NCBI GenBank assembly: GCA_946122785.1 | Contig: CAMGYJ010000011.1 | Span: 11,160,001 to 11,224,000 of the forward strand | Length of the DNA: 64,000 bases | Reading direction: 5' to 3' | DNA from: Linum tenue | Taxonomy: Eukaryota > Streptophyta > Magnoliopsida > Malpighiales > Linaceae | Shown here: one piece after another, positions 61,817 through 64,000 of the stretch | Position numbering within the stretch: position 1 is the stretch's first letter | How the letters are laid out: each line of letters opens with the position of its first letter | Notes under the pieces: generated by a model | Told to the model about the DNA's origin: nothing | What the model saw: only the letters and a program-made list of their open reading frames with translations | The model's database searches: none | Made by a program: the position numbers and the translations under genes

Positions 61817-64000
61817 CTACGTCACCAGCTCTCCTTCTCGGGCCACATCACCAGCCAATTCCTCCTCCACCCGTAATGCATTCTGAATCCTATTCTCAAG
61901 CTGCGCTGCATCAGTATCCTCCACCCGTAAAGAACTCGACCTCGAGTTCGGATCAAGGGAAAGTGGAACATCTTCATAGTAGTCGTAGAGGTCGGCGGCG
62001 TTGAAGGTGGGGGACATATTCATGTGAGCCGGTAAATCGATGATGTAGGCATTGTCACTGATCTTCCTCAACACTTTAAAAGGGCCGTACTTACGCGGTT
62101 GGAGCTTGGAGTAGGTGCCAACGGAAAAACGCTCTTTACGCAAGAAGACCATGACGTCATCGCCCTCAGCAAACACTTTGCGACGTCGATGCACATCGGC
62201 GCAGCCTTAATTTCTGGCCCGTGGCTTCAAGCCTTTCTTTGACGACTGCCTTAGTAGCCTGAATGTCGCGCGCCATGTCGCCAGCAGCATGGCTTCTCCC
62301 CGGCGCAGGTGGAAGCTCTACCAGGTCAACGACATGCCGTGGTATGGAAGTATAAACCAGGGAAAAAGGTGACTTGTCAGTGGCCGAATGGACCACGCTG
62401 TTATATGCAAACTCCGCCTGGGGTAAAGCCAAATCCCACTGTCGTGGTTTATCCCCGCATATACTACGGATCATATTTCCCAACGTCCGATTAGTAACCT
62501 CCGTTTGTCCATCAGTCTGCGGATGTGCGGTAGAGCTCCGATTTAATGTGGTGCCAAACATTCTCCATAAAGTAATCCAAAAATGGCTAAGGAATTTTGT
62601 ATCACGGTCAGATGTGATAGTTTTAGGAACCCCATGTAGACGCACTACTTCCTTGAAAAACAGCTTCGCAATATTTGACGCATCCGCAGTCTTCTTACAC
62701 GCGATGAAATGGGACATCTTTGAGAAACGATCAACTACCACAAACACAGAGTCCACTCCTCGCTGAGTACGAGGCAATCCCGGCACGAAATCCATGGAGA
62801 GATCAAGCCAAATGTCGTCAGGGACAGGAAGCGGCTGGTACAACCCAGTGTTTTGGGACTGTCCCTTCGAAACTTGACAGGCAAAACATCGTTTGACTAT
62901 GGAGCCGGCATCGCGGCGCAGGTGGGGCCAATAGAAACGTTCCTCCAAGCTGGAAATGGTTTTGTTGCGGCCGAGATGTCCACCAAGGCCACCGCCATGC
63001 ATATCACGAATCAGCTTTTCGCGCAGGGATGAATCCGGGATGCACAGTCGATCACCTTTGAGCAAGAACCCCTCTCGGACATGGTAATCATCAAGCGGGT
63101 GTTGATGTGTACATGTATGCCATTGCTCCTGGAACTCTGGATCTGTCGCGTATAGATCCTTGAGAAGGTCGAACCCCCAAATTTCTTGAGACAAGGTCAC
63201 TAACAAAGAGGCCCGCCGGCTTAAAGCGTCTGCTACCTTGTTCTGCACCCCCGACTTGTGCTGAATAATAAATGGGAATTTCTGTAGATAACTAACCCAC
63301 CGGGCCTGCATTTTGTTGATGATCTTCTGACTGTGGAGAAATTTTAAGGCTAGATGATCAGTGAATAGAATGAATTCCCGTTGGATCAAATAGTGTTCCC
63401 ACTGCCGAAGAGCAGGAAAAACGGCATAGAATTCCTGGTCATAGGTACTCCATTTTTGTCTTGCATCACTAAGTTTTTCGCTAAAGTAGGCAACATGGCG
63501 CTTTTCTTGTGACAAAACGGCCCCGACTCCAACCCCGCTTGCGTCGCATTCCACCTGAAATATTTTGTCGAAGTCGGGAAGAGCGAGAACAGGATTTGTG
63601 CAAAGCTTCTCTTTGATTAACTCAAAGCTCCGCTCTTGTGCTGGACCCCATTGAAACTTGCCTTTCTTCAGACACTCCGTGATAGGCGCTGTAATAGTAC
63701 TGAAATCCCTCACGAACCTGCGGTAGAACGTGGCCAACCCATGGAAACTGCGGACGTCCGATACCGTCGCAGGAGTGGGCCAATTACGGATGGCACTAAC
63801 TTTTTCCTCATCCACTCGAACCCCGTCAACGCCAATGATAAATCCGAGGAAGAGTAGATGGCTAGAGCAGAAAGTACACTTCTTCACATTGATGTAAAGC
63901 TTATTCTCCTATAGAGCTTGCAACACACGCCTGAGATACTCCAGATGCGCTTCCTTGGTCTTACTATAAATTAGTATATCATCAAAATAAACCACCACGA
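61817..64000 (-). pseudogene. pol: Chromovirus-like pol: RT end, RNase H, integrase
   Basis: YFDDILIYSK (about 63961-63990) is the RT catalytic box. An in-frame TAG at 63909-63911 then interrupts it. The frame 62166-63887 (573 residues) continues with the RT thumb ([13 protein letters not shown]), RNase H ([39 protein letters not shown]), the HHCC finger ([13 protein letters not shown] ... CFACQ) and the integrase triad: D in LSMDFVPG, D in TSDRDTKF, E in [10 protein letters not shown] frameshift near 62180 moves the C-terminal 125 residues (to 61817) to another frame. Otherwise well preserved, so a relatively young copy. Confidence 0.9.

Larger units (their letters stand above)
61507..64000 (-). 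mobile_element. Ty3/gypsy chromovirus-like element, 3' half
   Basis: On the minus strand a pol frame with RT box, RNase H and integrase runs off the window edge and is followed by a short 3' LTR at 61507-61784. The integrase C terminus ([16 protein letters not shown], then [15 protein letters not shown]) fits chromoviruses of the CRM/Reina type. The 5' half is outside the window. Confidence 0.85.

Noticed and set aside
61507..64000. Endogenous plant pararetrovirus
   Set aside because: The pol has an integrase with a D,D,E triad and a 3' LTR, which pararetroviruses lack; no movement or coat protein motifs seen.

Overview
This is nuclear DNA of a flowering plant. Intron-rich genes with plant-specific families (APO, plant casein kinase 1-like, EAR-motif zinc finger, plant-type ENTH) sit in a background of plant transposons: Tat-lineage and chromovirus Ty3/gypsy, Ty1/copia, a decayed L1-type LINE, and many non-autonomous MULE, hAT and Harbinger-like elements. 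No species can be named from the sequence. The coding sequence of all five host genes lies on the minus strand.

Layout. 1-7662: 3' part of a Tat-lineage Ty3/gypsy element with decayed pol, an antisense ORF and a 3' LTR; a 725-bp hairpin MULE splits its reverse transcriptase. 8244-11818: a copia element on the minus strand that has lost RT/RNase H. 13336-15246: ENTH-domain gene. 15553-17230: APO-family organelle RNA-binding gene with a MITE in intron 1. About 17864-26398: a second Tat element (minus strand) with long GC-rich LTRs, an antisense ORF with its own TATA box, and a different hAT element nested in each LTR plus one in the antisense ORF. 26404-27905 and 28231-29681: two long-TIR MULEs, each with a perfect 9-bp target duplication. 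30362-32463: a NOPCHAP1/DUF4598-like gene. About 32727-35029: a TIR element carrying 20-bp and 21-bp minisatellites. 36569-37273: intronless C2H2/EAR gene. 37979-45345: tandemly repeated fragments of one LINE. 45916-50812: 14-exon casein kinase 1-like gene with a hAT MITE in intron 2. 51.7-59 kb: several hAT elements, one of which carries the start of a serine acetyltransferase gene. 59.8-60.3 kb: palindromic minisatellite. 61507-64000: 3' half of a chromovirus on the minus strand.

The host genes (vesicle traffic, organelle RNA, snoRNP assembly, transcriptional repression, protein kinase) share no pathway; they are separate plant genes between transposon blocks. For the four spliced genes I derived the exon joins by hand from GT/AG sites, reading phase and family similarity. 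All four give uninterrupted frames of 361, 391, 213 and 464 residues. The main interest lies in the nested transposons, whose target duplications and reciprocal empty sites give a local insertion chronology, and in the transduplicated serine acetyltransferase fragment.
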